A DNA stretch of 32,099 nucleotides from positions 1 through 32,099 of the forward strand of contig JAUYMY010000027.1 of the NCBI GenBank assembly GCA_030699385.1. The letters run 5' to 3'. The DNA is from Methylobacter sp. GTDB taxonomy: Bacteria > Pseudomonadota > Gammaproteobacteria > Methylococcales > Methylomonadaceae. Position 1 is the first letter of the stretch; each line of letters opens with the position of its first letter. Shown piece by piece: positions 17,591-26,221 of the stretch. A program made the translations under genes and the position numbers. The notes below the pieces were generated by a model, which saw only the letters and a program-made list of their open reading frames with translations, did not search any database and was not told the origin of the DNA.

Positions 17591-18376
17591 TCAAGCCTCG
17601 GCCACATCACCATCTAACAGAAAATGTCCGCCGGGCTGCATCAAGTCAATGCCACATTGCAGGTCTTTGAGCCAGTCCATGAAATCTTGCACCGCAGCAC
17701 CTCGGTAAATAGGCCCGTGCTGCGGCGCAATCATATCAATATCCAAATCGGCAATAGTCTCCAGCCAGCAACGTATGGCCTTGTTAGAGCACATATAACG
17801 GCGATGAAAGCCTTTGATATAAGGAATGTGACTGGCAAAATCATCGACAAAAGCTTCATTTTTATCTACCGGCAGCATGGCCGCGCCAATATCACCGGTG
17901 AACAAAATTTTAGAAACCGGATCGTAGACATTAATCTGGCCTTCGGAATGCAGAAAATGCGCGGGCACGATTTTCAGGTGAAAGCCGGGCACCGGCTCGC
18001 AGTCCATGCCTTCGTTGGGAACACCGATAAAACGCGCCATGTCTTTTAAGCCGTAATGCGGCAAAAAGCGTATCCAGATACTGGAAACATAAACAGGGGA
18101 ATGGCACAGCTCCAGCCAGGTTGATAAACCGCCGACAATGTCGGGATCTTGATGCGACAGAAAAATCGCCTTGATTTGTTCCGGCCTCATGTAGCGCAAC
18201 ATTTCCGTTAACACCCGAGGCATGACGCCAAAACCGCCCGGATCAAGCAATACGCCGTCATCATGATGAGTGATCAGATACTGGTTGGAACGCACACCAT
18301 CTTCTTCTCCTGGCTCGCTCTCGTTAAGTAAAATAAAGCGATGATCAGCCGATTCAAATAATTTAATGTTACGCAT
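17591..18376 (-). CDS. Metallo-beta-lactamase-fold diiron protein, ODP-like (flavodiiron protein without flavodoxin domain)
   Basis: This 261-residue protein has the ligand pattern of flavodiiron proteins. His75, Asp77 and Asp79 form HxDxD, followed by His143, Asp162 and His220. The gaps of 62 residues between Ile80 and His143, and 18 between His143 and Asp162, equal those of the flavodiiron consensus H-x-E-x-D-H-X62-H-X18-D. Two ligands differ: Glu becomes Asp77, and the His after the second Asp is Ile80. There is no flavodoxin domain, so it is unlikely to be an efficient reductase. Stand-alone diiron proteins of this type (ODP in Treponema) bind O2 and signal to chemotaxis. It precedes the GGDEF-EAL gene by 2 bases, so I infer an O2, NO or redox sensor for it. 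The ribosome binding site is weak. Confidence 0.82.
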   Translation of the reverse strand: MRNIKLFESADHRFILLNESEPGEEDGVRSNQYLITHHDDGVLLDPGGFGVMPRVLTEMLRYMRPEQIKAIFLSHQDPDIVGGLSTWLELCHSPVYVSSIWIRFLPHYGLKDMARFIGVPNEGMDCEPVPGFHLKIVPAHFLHSEGQINVYDPVSKILFTGDIGAAMLPVDKNEAFVDDFASHIPYIKGFHRRYMCSNKAIRCWLETIADLDIDMIAPQHGPIYRGAAVQDFMDWLKDLQCGIDLMQPGGHFLLDGDVAEA

Positions 18377-18457
18377 ATTTTTCTTACTAAATTTTTAAGT
18401 TAAATTTTCTATTGTCAGTGTCTTAGTTGAGCTTATTTCAAAAAAGGATTGTAGCGA

Positions 18458-18605
18458 TGTAACTGCTCAGTCTCTGCTAAAAATAATTAAATGGAACACA
18501 GATAGGACAGATTTACACAGATTTTTTAAATAGGCTTTTAATCAGTGATTATCCGTCTAATCAGTGTCCTCCGTGTTCTATTACTTTTTTCGCCGAGTAT
18601 TTACA
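18458..18605. mobile_element. MITE-like palindromic element, copy 2
   Basis: The left end is TGTAACTGCTCAG (18458-18470). The right end CCGAGTATTTACA (18593-18605) matches its complement at 10 of 13 positions. The hexamer TAGCGA flanks both sides (18452-18457 and 18606-18611), a convincing target duplication. The interior again forms a hairpin (GGAACACAGATAGG against CCTCCGTGTTCT). It lies 82 bases upstream of the ODP-like gene. Confidence 0.75.
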
Positions 18606-18655
18606 TAGCGATGAAGGGCTAAAGAGCTATTCCAGCTTACCCACTTAACGCAAAA

Positions 18656-18691
18656 CAGGCCTACGAGGCTTTTAAAAACCTCGTAGGCCTG
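18656..18691 (-). terminator. Rho-independent terminator of the chemotaxis cluster
   Basis: CAGGCCTACGAGG and CCTCGTAGGCCTG form a perfect 13-bp GC-rich stem around a 10-base loop. On the minus strand it follows the stop codon of the last MCP gene (18711) by about 20 bases and is followed by TTTT. This ends the leftward chemotaxis transcript. Confidence 0.8.
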
Positions 18692-18710
18692 ACACGGCCT
18701 TTTTATCTGA

Positions 18711-20594
18711 TTAACGATTATCCACTTTAAAGAACGACATCACTTGTTGCAACTGCATCGCCTGACCACTCAGTTCTTCTGCGGTCGCGGCCAATTCTTC
18801 TGAACCGGACGCGTTTTGTTGTGCCGCTTTGTCCAGTTGACCAACTGCATCGCTGATTTGACCTATGCCTTGCGCTTGTTCTTCTGATGACGCGGTAATT
18901 TCTTCGACCAAATCGGCGGTTTTTTGAATATTAGGCACCATTTTTTCCAGCAAAATACCGGCATCTTCGGCAATCTTGACGCTGTTTTTGGCCAGACTGT
19001 TGATTTCCTGTGCCGTTACCCGGCTGTTTTCCGCCAGTTTTCTAACTTCGGCAGCCACCACGGTAAAGCCTTTGCCATGCTCACCGGCGCGCGCCGCTTC
19101 AATCGCGGCATTCAATGACAACAGATTGGTTTTATAGGCAATGTCTTCAATCAAACCGATTTTGTCGGCAATTTCCTTCATCGCTTCTACGGTACGCTTC
19201 ACAGCGGCGCCGCCATTAGCGGCTTCTTCCGCTGCTGTAGTGGCCATGCTGTTAGTCACTTTGGCGTTATCGGCATTTTGTTTCACCGAAGAACTTAGCT
19301 CTTCAATCGATGCTGTAGTTTGCTCAACGCCTGAAGCCTGTTCAGTTGCGCTTTGGCTGATAGCCTGCGCGGTCGCGCTGATTTCCTGCGAGGCATTACC
19401 TAACGCATCGGAATTGGTACGAACTTGCTGCACCACATTGCTAAGCTGGTCGCGCATGGTTTGCAAAGCGCTGGCCAGCACGCCAATCTCATCTTTTTGG
19501 TCAATATCAATCCGCGCAGTCAAATCACCTTCCGATAACGATTCGGCAAATTTCACGCCCAAAATAATCGGTTTAGTGATCATCGAAGCCAAAAACAACG
19601 CAATAATTACACCCAGCACTATCGAAAGAATAATGGTGCCGATGATGATTTTGTTAGCTTCACTTACCAATTGCTCAGCTTCGGTACGAGCATTGCCTAA
19701 TTGGGCGTAACCGGCGCCTTCAGCTTCTTGCGCTTGCTTGATAACATTATTACCCAAACTTGCCATATCAGCCAAAATGGCCTTAAGTTTATTGTCGTTG
19801 TTTATCCAGCTTTTGGCGGCATCAGTGTAATCACGGGTTGCATTACGCGCCTCTGTAATTAATTTGAGTCCAACTTCACTTTCAACGATTTTTTGCAGGT
19901 CATCATAAAAATTCATCAGTTCGGGTAATAAGATTTCCATCTTTTTCCAAGCAACTCTATCCTTATAATTAACCTCTTCCTTTTCAGCCCGCATGATTTC
20001 AAGTGCTTTCACATAGATATTGGTCGCAATGATATAACGCTGCACATAGGCATCAAGCTCCGCTCCACTGACACCTTTTTTCTGTGCTTCGGTATAAAGT
20101 GTGACCTGTCTCTTCAAAAAAGTATCAGCAGCATTGGCTACCGCATTACCTTTATCCACCATATTTAGCACGGCTTGCTTGTTTTCCTTTAACGCCGCCA
20201 CGCCAGCCCTGTATTTATCAGCATACTGCGCAGTCCCCTCTCTTGCTGTTTTCGATTGCTCCAACAGCTCGGCGTTTTTATATTCTTTGGCTACGGTATC
20301 AACTTTGTCCAGATAGCCCATCAACTCTTTGACGTTATTTTCAGCACGCTGATGGATTTCATCTTTCTCTTCCAACAGGTAATTTTTTTCTTCCATGATG
20401 GTCGACAGCGCCATACGCTCGACTCCGGTTGCATATTCAACCGCTTTGCCGTTGTTATCGGTAATGCCGAACAGCGAGTCCGACACTTTACCGATATAAA
20501 TTTTTGACAGCACGCCAAAGGCGCAGGTAATCAACACCAACAGCAACGCGCCGGTCAATATCTTGGTTTTAATGCTTAGGTCTTTTATGTTCAT
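18711..20594 (-). CDS. Methyl-accepting chemotaxis protein 1
   Basis: This 627-residue transmembrane receptor has TM1 at about 10-30, a large periplasmic helical sensor region to about 315, TM2 at about 316-338, and a HAMP domain. A cytoplasmic signalling domain with no pentapeptide CheR tether closes the protein. The hairpin tip reads [20 protein letters not shown], with the usual Arg. Sensor residues give no ligand. It is the last gene of the leftward cluster and lies 63 bases after cheW. Its cytoplasmic domain is almost the same as that of MCP 2, whereas the sensor halves differ, indicating recent duplication or recombination of the signalling half. Confidence 0.95.
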   Translation of the reverse strand: MNIKDLSIKTKILTGALLLVLITCAFGVLSKIYIGKVSDSLFGITDNNGKAVEYATGVERMALSTIMEEKNYLLEEKDEIHQRAENNVKELMGYLDKVDTVAKEYKNAELLEQSKTAREGTAQYADKYRAGVAALKENKQAVLNMVDKGNAVANAADTFLKRQVTLYTEAQKKGVSGAELDAYVQRYIIATNIYVKALEIMRAEKEEVNYKDRVAWKKMEILLPELMNFYDDLQKIVESEVGLKLITEARNATRDYTDAAKSWINNDNKLKAILADMASLGNNVIKQAQEAEGAGYAQLGNARTEAEQLVSEANKIIIGTIILSIVLGVIIALFLASMITKPIILGVKFAESLSEGDLTARIDIDQKDEIGVLASALQTMRDQLSNVVQQVRTNSDALGNASQEISATAQAISQSATEQASGVEQTTASIEELSSSVKQNADNAKVTNSMATTAAEEAANGGAAVKRTVEAMKEIADKIGLIEDIAYKTNLLSLNAAIEAARAGEHGKGFTVVAAEVRKLAENSRVTAQEINSLAKNSVKIAEDAGILLEKMVPNIQKTADLVEEITASSEEQAQGIGQISDAVGQLDKAAQQNASGSEELAATAEELSGQAMQLQQVMSFFKVDNR

Positions 20595-20657
20595 AAAAAT
20601 GAATCCTTATTTGGGTTATTAATCGAATCATGTAGGGCAAGTCTTGCTATCCGCCAT

Positions 20658-21197
20658 TTAACCTATTGCGCCTGCTTCGTAATCGGCAACCTGTTTGAGC
20701 TGGGATAATTCTTTTATCGACAGTACGCGATTGATATTCAACAAAATAATGAACTCATCGCCGACCCTGCCCATCGACTGAATAAAATCAGTCCGAATAT
20801 CGGCGCCAAAATCAGGCGGCGGCATAATATTCACTTCGGGAATTTCCAGGATTTCATCGACAGCATCAACCAACATGCCCAATAACTGAGCATCCTCTTT
20901 GTATTCAACCTGCACCAACACAATACAACTGCGTTTGGTTATTTCGCTGCTTGTCCGCCCCAACCGCGCCGACAAATCAATGACCGGCACCACGTTACCG
21001 CGCAAATTAATCACCCCGCGAATATAGTCGGGGGTCATCGGCACATCGGTAATGGTATTAATTTCGATAATTTCTTTAACATCCAAAATACTGATGGCTA
21101 AATTCTCATTGCCTGCCTGAAAAGTCAGATACTGACGCAACTGATCCTGAGCCATCACCTCAGTTTTATGTTCTTTTTTATGTATTAGCTCGTTCAT
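20658..21197 (-). CDS. cheW: CheW-like coupling protein
   Basis: This 179-residue protein couples MCPs to CheA. It carries the CheW fold signatures YLTFQAGNENLAISILDVKEI, IRGVINLRGNVVPVIDL and GMLVDAVDEILEIP. A charged extension of about 15 residues precedes the usual start. Met15 (MAQDQLRQYLTF) is a possible alternative start, but nothing in the upstream bases decides between them. It lies between the two MCP genes, 15 bases after MCP 2. Confidence 0.95.
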   Translation of the reverse strand: MNELIHKKEHKTEVMAQDQLRQYLTFQAGNENLAISILDVKEIIEINTITDVPMTPDYIRGVINLRGNVVPVIDLSARLGRTSSEITKRSCIVLVQVEYKEDAQLLGMLVDAVDEILEIPEVNIMPPPDFGADIRTDFIQSMGRVGDEFIILLNINRVLSIKELSQLKQVADYEAGAIG

Positions 21198-21212
21198 AGT
21201 TCATTCTACCTG

Positions 21213-22916
21213 TCAAAAGCGTTCAAAATCATTTTCATTAAATTCAGGTTTACCCCCTCCAGACTTGCTGATGGGCATTGGCTTAGGCAATACCGGAGAC
21301 GACTCTGTCGAGGTAAAATGAGGTGCTGTTTTTTTGTTGGTTTTACTGATTTTCTTGGCTGCAGGCGGCTGTTTGCCGACTTGCGGCAACGGTTGGCCTT
21401 TGCTTGCACGTTTTTGGTTGGCGTCCACGGTAAAAAATGACATCACCTGTTGCAACTGCATGGCTTGTCCGCTCAACTCTTCTGCAGTGGCGGCCAGTTC
21501 CTCTGAACCGGAGGCGTTTTGTTGTGCCGCTTTATCCAGTTGGCCGACCGCATCGCTGATTTGGGCTATACCTTGCGCCTGTTCTTGTGAAGACGCGGTA
21601 ATTTCTTCGACCAGATCGGCAGTCTTCTGAATATTGGGCACCATTTGTTCTAACAAGTTACCCGCATCTTCAGCAATTTTGACGCTGTTTTTAGCCAAGC
21701 TATTGATTTCCTGCGCCGTTACCCGGCTGTTTTCCGCCAGTTTCCTGACTTCGGCGGCAACCACGGTAAAGCCTTTGCCGTGTTCACCGGCCAATGCGGC
21801 CTCAATGGCGGCATTCAGCGATAACAGGTTGGTTTTATAGGCAATATCTTCAATCAAGCCAATTTTTTCGGCGATTTCTTTCATCGCCTCCACGGTACGT
21901 TTTACCGCCGCCCCGCCATTGCCGGCTTCTGTTGCGGCCGTCGTCGCCATGCCATTAGTTAGTTTGGCGTTATCGGCATTTTGTTTGACTGACGAGCTTA
22001 ACTGTTCGATTGAAGCAGTGGTTTCTTCAACGCCTGAGGCCTGTTCGGTAGCGCTTTGGCTAATAGATTGAGCTGTTGCACTGATTTCCTGCGAAGCGCT
22101 GCCTAAGGCATCGGAGTTGGTACGAACTTGCTGCACAACACTGCTAAGCTGATCGCGCATGCTTGCCATTGACTGTGCCAAAACGTTAATTTCATCGTTT
22201 TGCTCAAGATCAATGCGGGTAGTCAGATCACCTTTCGCTAAAGACTCTGCAAACTGTTGCATTGCAAGTAAGGAGCGGGAGATACCGCGAATCAGCATAA
22301 AACCGATAAATGTTGACAGTAACAGTCCCACCACCAGTATAACTATCGAGATAAAACGAATGTCTTCATAACGGGTTTGAGCCGCTTCATATTCTTGTTT
22401 GGCGACATCCTGTTGTAACTGAATCAACGCATTTACGCCGTCTCTGACAGGCCGAAATAATGGGCGTACAGATTCCCTGATGTTTTTTTCTACTGCTGCG
22501 GTATTTCCTGCCGCCAAATATTCCATGGTGGGTTTTATCCCTTCCTCAACAAATCGTTCACGATCTTTTGCAAACTTGTCGGCCAGTTTCTTTTCTTCCA
22601 CAGTTAAAGTGGTGGCCGTATAGGTATCCCATATCTTGTTAATATCGATAATATTTTGCCTGACACGTTCAATATTTTTTTGGTCTTCTCCCTTGAACAC
22701 CAAACCATTGACCAACACAATGCGGTTATCCAGCAATTTTGCATTGATTTCGGCCAGTTGCCCCGACGGGACGGTACGGTCGGCATAAACGCTAAGCAAG
22801 CCTTCGTTGGCTCTTTTCATCCCATTTAACCCGAGAACGCCCAGAGCAATGGCGAGGATAGACAAAAGCCCCACAACCAGGATCAAGCGGGCTTTGATAG
22901 TCAGATTATTTAGCAT
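21213..22916 (-). CDS. Methyl-accepting chemotaxis protein 2, four-helix-bundle sensor, altered tip
   Basis: This 567-residue receptor has TM1 at about 9-30, a periplasmic region of about 160 residues that resembles the four-helix-bundle MCP sensor, TM2 near 190-212, a HAMP domain, and a signalling domain. The tip reads [16 protein letters not shown], where nearly all MCPs have Arg before AGE; MCP 1 in this window has Arg. The codon is TTG at about 21794-21796. A basic, proline-rich tail of about 65 residues ([14 protein letters not shown] region) follows the signalling domain and ends in NENDFERF. This is not the NWETF-type tether, although it also ends in aromatic and acidic residues. cheW follows 15 bases later. 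Confidence 0.93.
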   Translation of the reverse strand: MLNNLTIKARLILVVGLLSILAIALGVLGLNGMKRANEGLLSVYADRTVPSGQLAEINAKLLDNRIVLVNGLVFKGEDQKNIERVRQNIIDINKIWDTYTATTLTVEEKKLADKFAKDRERFVEEGIKPTMEYLAAGNTAAVEKNIRESVRPLFRPVRDGVNALIQLQQDVAKQEYEAAQTRYEDIRFISIVILVVGLLLSTFIGFMLIRGISRSLLAMQQFAESLAKGDLTTRIDLEQNDEINVLAQSMASMRDQLSSVVQQVRTNSDALGSASQEISATAQSISQSATEQASGVEETTASIEQLSSSVKQNADNAKLTNGMATTAATEAGNGGAAVKRTVEAMKEIAEKIGLIEDIAYKTNLLSLNAAIEAALAGEHGKGFTVVAAEVRKLAENSRVTAQEINSLAKNSVKIAEDAGNLLEQMVPNIQKTADLVEEITASSQEQAQGIAQISDAVGQLDKAAQQNASGSEELAATAEELSGQAMQLQQVMSFFTVDANQKRASKGQPLPQVGKQPPAAKKISKTNKKTAPHFTSTESSPVLPKPMPISKSGGGKPEFNENDFERF

Positions 22917-23097
22917 GGCGTAAAACTCCGGTTGATATTTCTATTAGTAATTTTATTGATATTCATAGAGCACCTGTGCCTGGTTATTTACGCAATATTC
23001 GACTTTTCTCTGTAACACCTTGATTCACTTCAGTACCAATTTAGGTGAACTTAATATTAAGAAATTTTATAAATTTAAAATCAATGAGTATAAAAGT

Positions 23098-23250
23098 TTA
23101 GCAGTGCGCATTATTTACATCTTCAGTCGTCCAAGGGCATTGCTCAGGGAATTTGTCGAAAGAAATACCCGTTTCTTTTTCTGCCGCATCACGGGCATCA
23201 TCCCACCACCACCACTCATCATCTTTTAAACAACCTTCCCCGCCATTATT
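23098..23250 (-). pseudogene. Remnant of a DUF29-like gene
   Basis: On the minus strand an open stretch of 50 codons ends in TAA at 23098-23100. It reads DDEWWWWDDARDAAEKETG, then SFDKFPEQCPWTTEDV. The ETG...FPxxCPW pattern is that of the C-terminus of DUF29 proteins. No ATG, GTG or TTG starts the frame, and a TAA lies directly before it at 23251-23253. It sits between cheA and MCP 2, which breaks the otherwise tight cluster (361 bases with no intact gene). I infer a decayed fragment of a horizontally mobile gene; the family match is by eye. Confidence 0.45.
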
Positions 23251-23277
23251 TTAATTTCAGATGTTTCAGCATGAACT

Positions 23278-25470
23278 TCAAAAAGCTGACGTCAGAGCCA
23301 ACGTAGGACGTACACGCTTTTTGGCGTGTTGAATAAGCCCTTGAACATCAAGAATAAGTGCCACATCACCACTGCCCAACACGGTTGCACCGCCAATACC
23401 ATCCAGATTTTCAAACAACTTTCCGAGCGGTTTGATCACGGTTTGATTTTCGCCATGCAACTCATCAACCACAAACCCGGCTTTGGCCTCGCCAAAACGC
23501 ACCACAACCAGACTTTCGCGCTGAGTGTGAGTGTGTTTTTTATTCTTATGGAAAAAATCGCCCAAGCGCAGATAAGGTAAAACGTGACCGCGCAAATTGA
23601 CATAATGCTGGGTGTCGTCGATTTGCCATTCATCGCTGCTCATTTCGACACACTCTTCAACCATACTCAGCGGAATGATGTAGCGTTCCTTTTGCGCTTC
23701 CACCATAAAGCCGTCAATAATCGCCAGCGTCAACGGCAAATGTATGGTCACGGTAGTGCCCTGCCCTAATTCGCTATCGACGAAAACGCTGCCGCGCAAA
23801 GCCTCGATATTGCGCCGGACTACGTCCATGCCGACACCGCGACCGGACAAATTGCTGGCTTCTTCTTTGGTGCTTAATCCGGGTTCAAAAATCAGGTTGT
23901 AAATTTCGCTCTGACTGAGCGTTTGATCGGGTTTAACTAAGTCTTTAGCAATAGCTTTAGCCAGAATTTTTTCCGGATCTAAGCCCTGTCCGTCATCGCT
24001 GATCTGAATCACAATGCGTCCGGAATCATGGTAGGCATTCAGATGTATCGTGCCTTTTTCGGGTTTACCGGCCTGCACCCTGACCTCGGGGGTTTCAATG
24101 CCATGATCAAGCGAATTGCGTACCAAGTGGGTCAGCGGGTCGTTGATTTTTTCGACGACGGTTTTATCCAGTTCGGATTCGCCGCCGGTGATTTGTAACT
24201 GAATTTGCTTGCCCAATTCCTTGCTGACATCATGCACCACGCGCTGAAAACGGGTAAAAGTCTCGCCGATTTGTACCATGCGCAGTTGCAAGGCGGTATC
24301 GCGTATGTCTTCGACCAAATGACTCATGGTCGAGGCGACATCATCGACATCAGATAAGCCATGCTTATCAACCATTAGCCGCATGGCGGCGCCTGAAATC
24401 ACCAGTTCACCGACCAAATTAATCAAATAACCCAATTTGGCGGCATCGACGCGGATGTAACTGGATTCCTTATTGATTTTTTGTTTGACCGATTCCTGTT
24501 TTTTAAGCGCCTGCTCTATAACCGGTTGCTGCAAAATATTTTTGGCCACCAGCATTTCGCCGAGCGGCTTAATTTCTTCATTGTCATCATCACTTTGCTC
24601 ATTCAAAGTAAGCGCAACTTCCTTTTCAGTTAATGCGCCGATTTCGATCAGCATTTCACCTAAACGTTTGAATTGGTCTTCCGGCAAATTATCCAGTAAT
24701 TGCAGATAGTGTTCTTGCCTGGAGTTGGGCGGCAAAATAGCAATCTCGCAATCATCTTCGGCAAACTCGAACACGTTTTCTATGGTTTTTTTGTCCGCAT
24801 TACTGTTAAAAGCGATCTTAAAATTCAGATAACAGTATTCAGGATTCATATCCTCAATACGCGGCATCGTCGGCATAGTCACAATCACTTCAATGATTTT
24901 ACCCAACGTTTGCAAATAACGGATAAATGACAGCGGATCCATGCCGTTGCGCAAGGCATCCTGTTTAAAGGCCAAACTGATCACCCAGTTATCGCTGCTG
25001 TCGGTGGTATTGGGGTCTACTTCAAAATGACCAGCTTTTTCTTCTTGCGTCGTCGGCATACCGTTACCGGCGGCTGCCGAAGAGCCGGTTAATTCGGCAA
25101 TCAGAACTTGGCCTTGTTGTTGCAGCGCCTCCGGCAAAGGCTCATCTTCGTTGAACAAAACATGCTGGATAATCTGTGCCGTATGGTCTTTACAAGCTAG
25201 CAGAACGGCAATAAGTTCGGGATCAATGGCGCGCTCGCCATTTCTGACCCGGTCTAATACGGTTTCAGCTTCATGGGTGAAAGCAACTACATGGTCAAAG
25301 CCAAACAGCCCCGACGAGCCTTTAATGGTGTGCATGGCGCGAAAAATACTATTGATACAATCAGTATCATCGGGCGTACTTTCCAAAACTAACAAGGCAT
25401 CCTCCATCGCCGTCAGTAATTCGTCAACTTCTTGAGAAAACGTTTCCAGTGCGGGATTGATGTTGCTCAT
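23278..25470 (-). CDS. cheA: Chemotaxis histidine kinase CheA with MshEN-like insert
   Basis: This 730-residue kinase has an Hpt domain with phospho-acceptor His47 (FRAMHTIKGSSG). A P2-like region at about 160-250 follows, then an insert at 269-325, dimerisation P3 from about 335, and an ATPase domain. That domain has its N box (LVRNSLDHG at 449-457), G1 box (DDGQGL at 492-497) and G2 box (GRGVGMDVV at 543-551). A CheW-like P5 domain closes it. The insert has two 24-residue units, starting RLGEMLIEIG (269) and PLGEMLVAKN (302), each ending in Gln. They fit the motif of the MshEN c-di-GMP-binding domain, although unit 2 lacks the leading Arg and the Gly and the spacer is 9 rather than 5 residues. 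The start overlaps the STAS gene by 4 bp (ATGA). Confidence 0.96.
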   Translation of the reverse strand: MSNINPALETFSQEVDELLTAMEDALLVLESTPDDTDCINSIFRAMHTIKGSSGLFGFDHVVAFTHEAETVLDRVRNGERAIDPELIAVLLACKDHTAQIIQHVLFNEDEPLPEALQQQGQVLIAELTGSSAAAGNGMPTTQEEKAGHFEVDPNTTDSSDNWVISLAFKQDALRNGMDPLSFIRYLQTLGKIIEVIVTMPTMPRIEDMNPEYCYLNFKIAFNSNADKKTIENVFEFAEDDCEIAILPPNSRQEHYLQLLDNLPEDQFKRLGEMLIEIGALTEKEVALTLNEQSDDDNEEIKPLGEMLVAKNILQQPVIEQALKKQESVKQKINKESSYIRVDAAKLGYLINLVGELVISGAAMRLMVDKHGLSDVDDVASTMSHLVEDIRDTALQLRMVQIGETFTRFQRVVHDVSKELGKQIQLQITGGESELDKTVVEKINDPLTHLVRNSLDHGIETPEVRVQAGKPEKGTIHLNAYHDSGRIVIQISDDGQGLDPEKILAKAIAKDLVKPDQTLSQSEIYNLIFEPGLSTKEEASNLSGRGVGMDVVRRNIEALRGSVFVDSELGQGTTVTIHLPLTLAIIDGFMVEAQKERYIIPLSMVEECVEMSSDEWQIDDTQHYVNLRGHVLPYLRLGDFFHKNKKHTHTQRESLVVVRFGEAKAGFVVDELHGENQTVIKPLGKLFENLDGIGGATVLGSGDVALILDVQGLIQHAKKRVRPTLALTSAF

Positions 25471-25799
25471 GATTTTTTCCAGTTAGCAGGAATAACAATA
25501 GGGTCGCCGAAATACATGCCCAGCTTGATCAGTTCAAAAACCTCAATCACGGCTTCGCTATGCCGTAATAAACGCAGGATAAAGCCTCGCTGTTGCGCTT
25601 CAGCCTTTAACAACAGCAACAGCTGCAAACCGGCACTGTCTATCTCGGCGACCGCCGACAAATCCAGTTGCAGTTCCTGCGTACCGGGTTGACAGTAGCC
25701 CAGCAAAGTCTCTTTTAACGACTCCGCATTGTAGATAGTCATGTCATCCTTAATGGACAACTGCAAGATCCCTTCGTTTTTCTTAGCTTTTGCGCTCAT
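25467..25799 (-). CDS. STAS-domain protein (anti-anti-sigma or MlaB type)
   Basis: This 110-residue single-domain protein carries LQLDLSAVAEIDSAGLQLLL, the central motif of STAS domains. Ser55 is at the position phosphorylated in SpoIIAA-like anti-sigma antagonists. No partner serine kinase of the HATPase type and no phosphatase is seen nearby. It overlaps the cheA start by 4 bp and lies 20 bases after cheY, so it is produced with the chemotaxis proteins. Proteins of this kind within che clusters are known but their role is usually unclear. A switch or scaffold function is inference. Confidence 0.88.
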   Translation of the reverse strand: MSAKAKKNEGILQLSIKDDMTIYNAESLKETLLGYCQPGTQELQLDLSAVAEIDSAGLQLLLLLKAEAQQRGFILRLLRHSEAVIEVFELIKLGMYFGDPIVIPANWKKS

Positions 25800-25819
25800 G
25801 ACAACTCCCGGATAAGGTT

Positions 25820-26188
25820 TTAAGGCAATACTAACTTGGCAATGGCTGCCAATAAAATGGGCGGTTGAAAAGGTTTAGTGACCCAGGCTTTCGCGCCCGC
25901 TTCTTTAGCTGCCCGCTTTTTGTCATCTTCCATTTCGGTGGTCAGCATGATAATAGGCGTAAACTTATAGTTATCGAGCTGTTTAACCTCCTTAACAAAG
26001 GTAATGCCATCCATAACCGGCATATTAATATCGCTGACAATCAGGTGAATCTTAACCCCAGTCAGCTTACTCAACGCATCTTTGCCATCACATGCTTCTA
26101 TGACCTCGTAACCCGCGCCTTTCAGCGCAATGCCGACCACCTGTCGCATTGAAGCCGAGTCATCTACGATCAAAATTGTTTTTGCCAT
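25820..26188 (-). CDS. cheY: CheY-like response regulator, single receiver domain
   Basis: This 122-residue receiver has the acidic pocket Asp9-Asp10, phospho-acceptor Asp53 (VSDINMP), Thr83 (MLTTE) and Lys105 (VTKPF). No output domain follows. As in other CheY proteins, phosphorylation by CheA would permit binding to the flagellar switch or, in a twitching system, to a motor regulator. It follows the CheZ-like gene by 33 bases and precedes the STAS gene, so kinase, regulator and proposed phosphatase share one transcript. Confidence 0.95.
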   Translation of the reverse strand: MAKTILIVDDSASMRQVVGIALKGAGYEVIEACDGKDALSKLTGVKIHLIVSDINMPVMDGITFVKEVKQLDNYKFTPIIMLTTEMEDDKKRAAKEAGAKAWVTKPFQPPILLAAIAKLVLP

Positions 26189-26221
26189 AAGTTTAAAGCC
26201 TTGTTAAATGTAAAGTTTAGA

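Noticed and set aside
23020..23229. Small plus-strand open frame between cheA and MCP 2
   Set aside because: It is antisense to the DUF29-like fragment and has no ribosome binding site or family signature.
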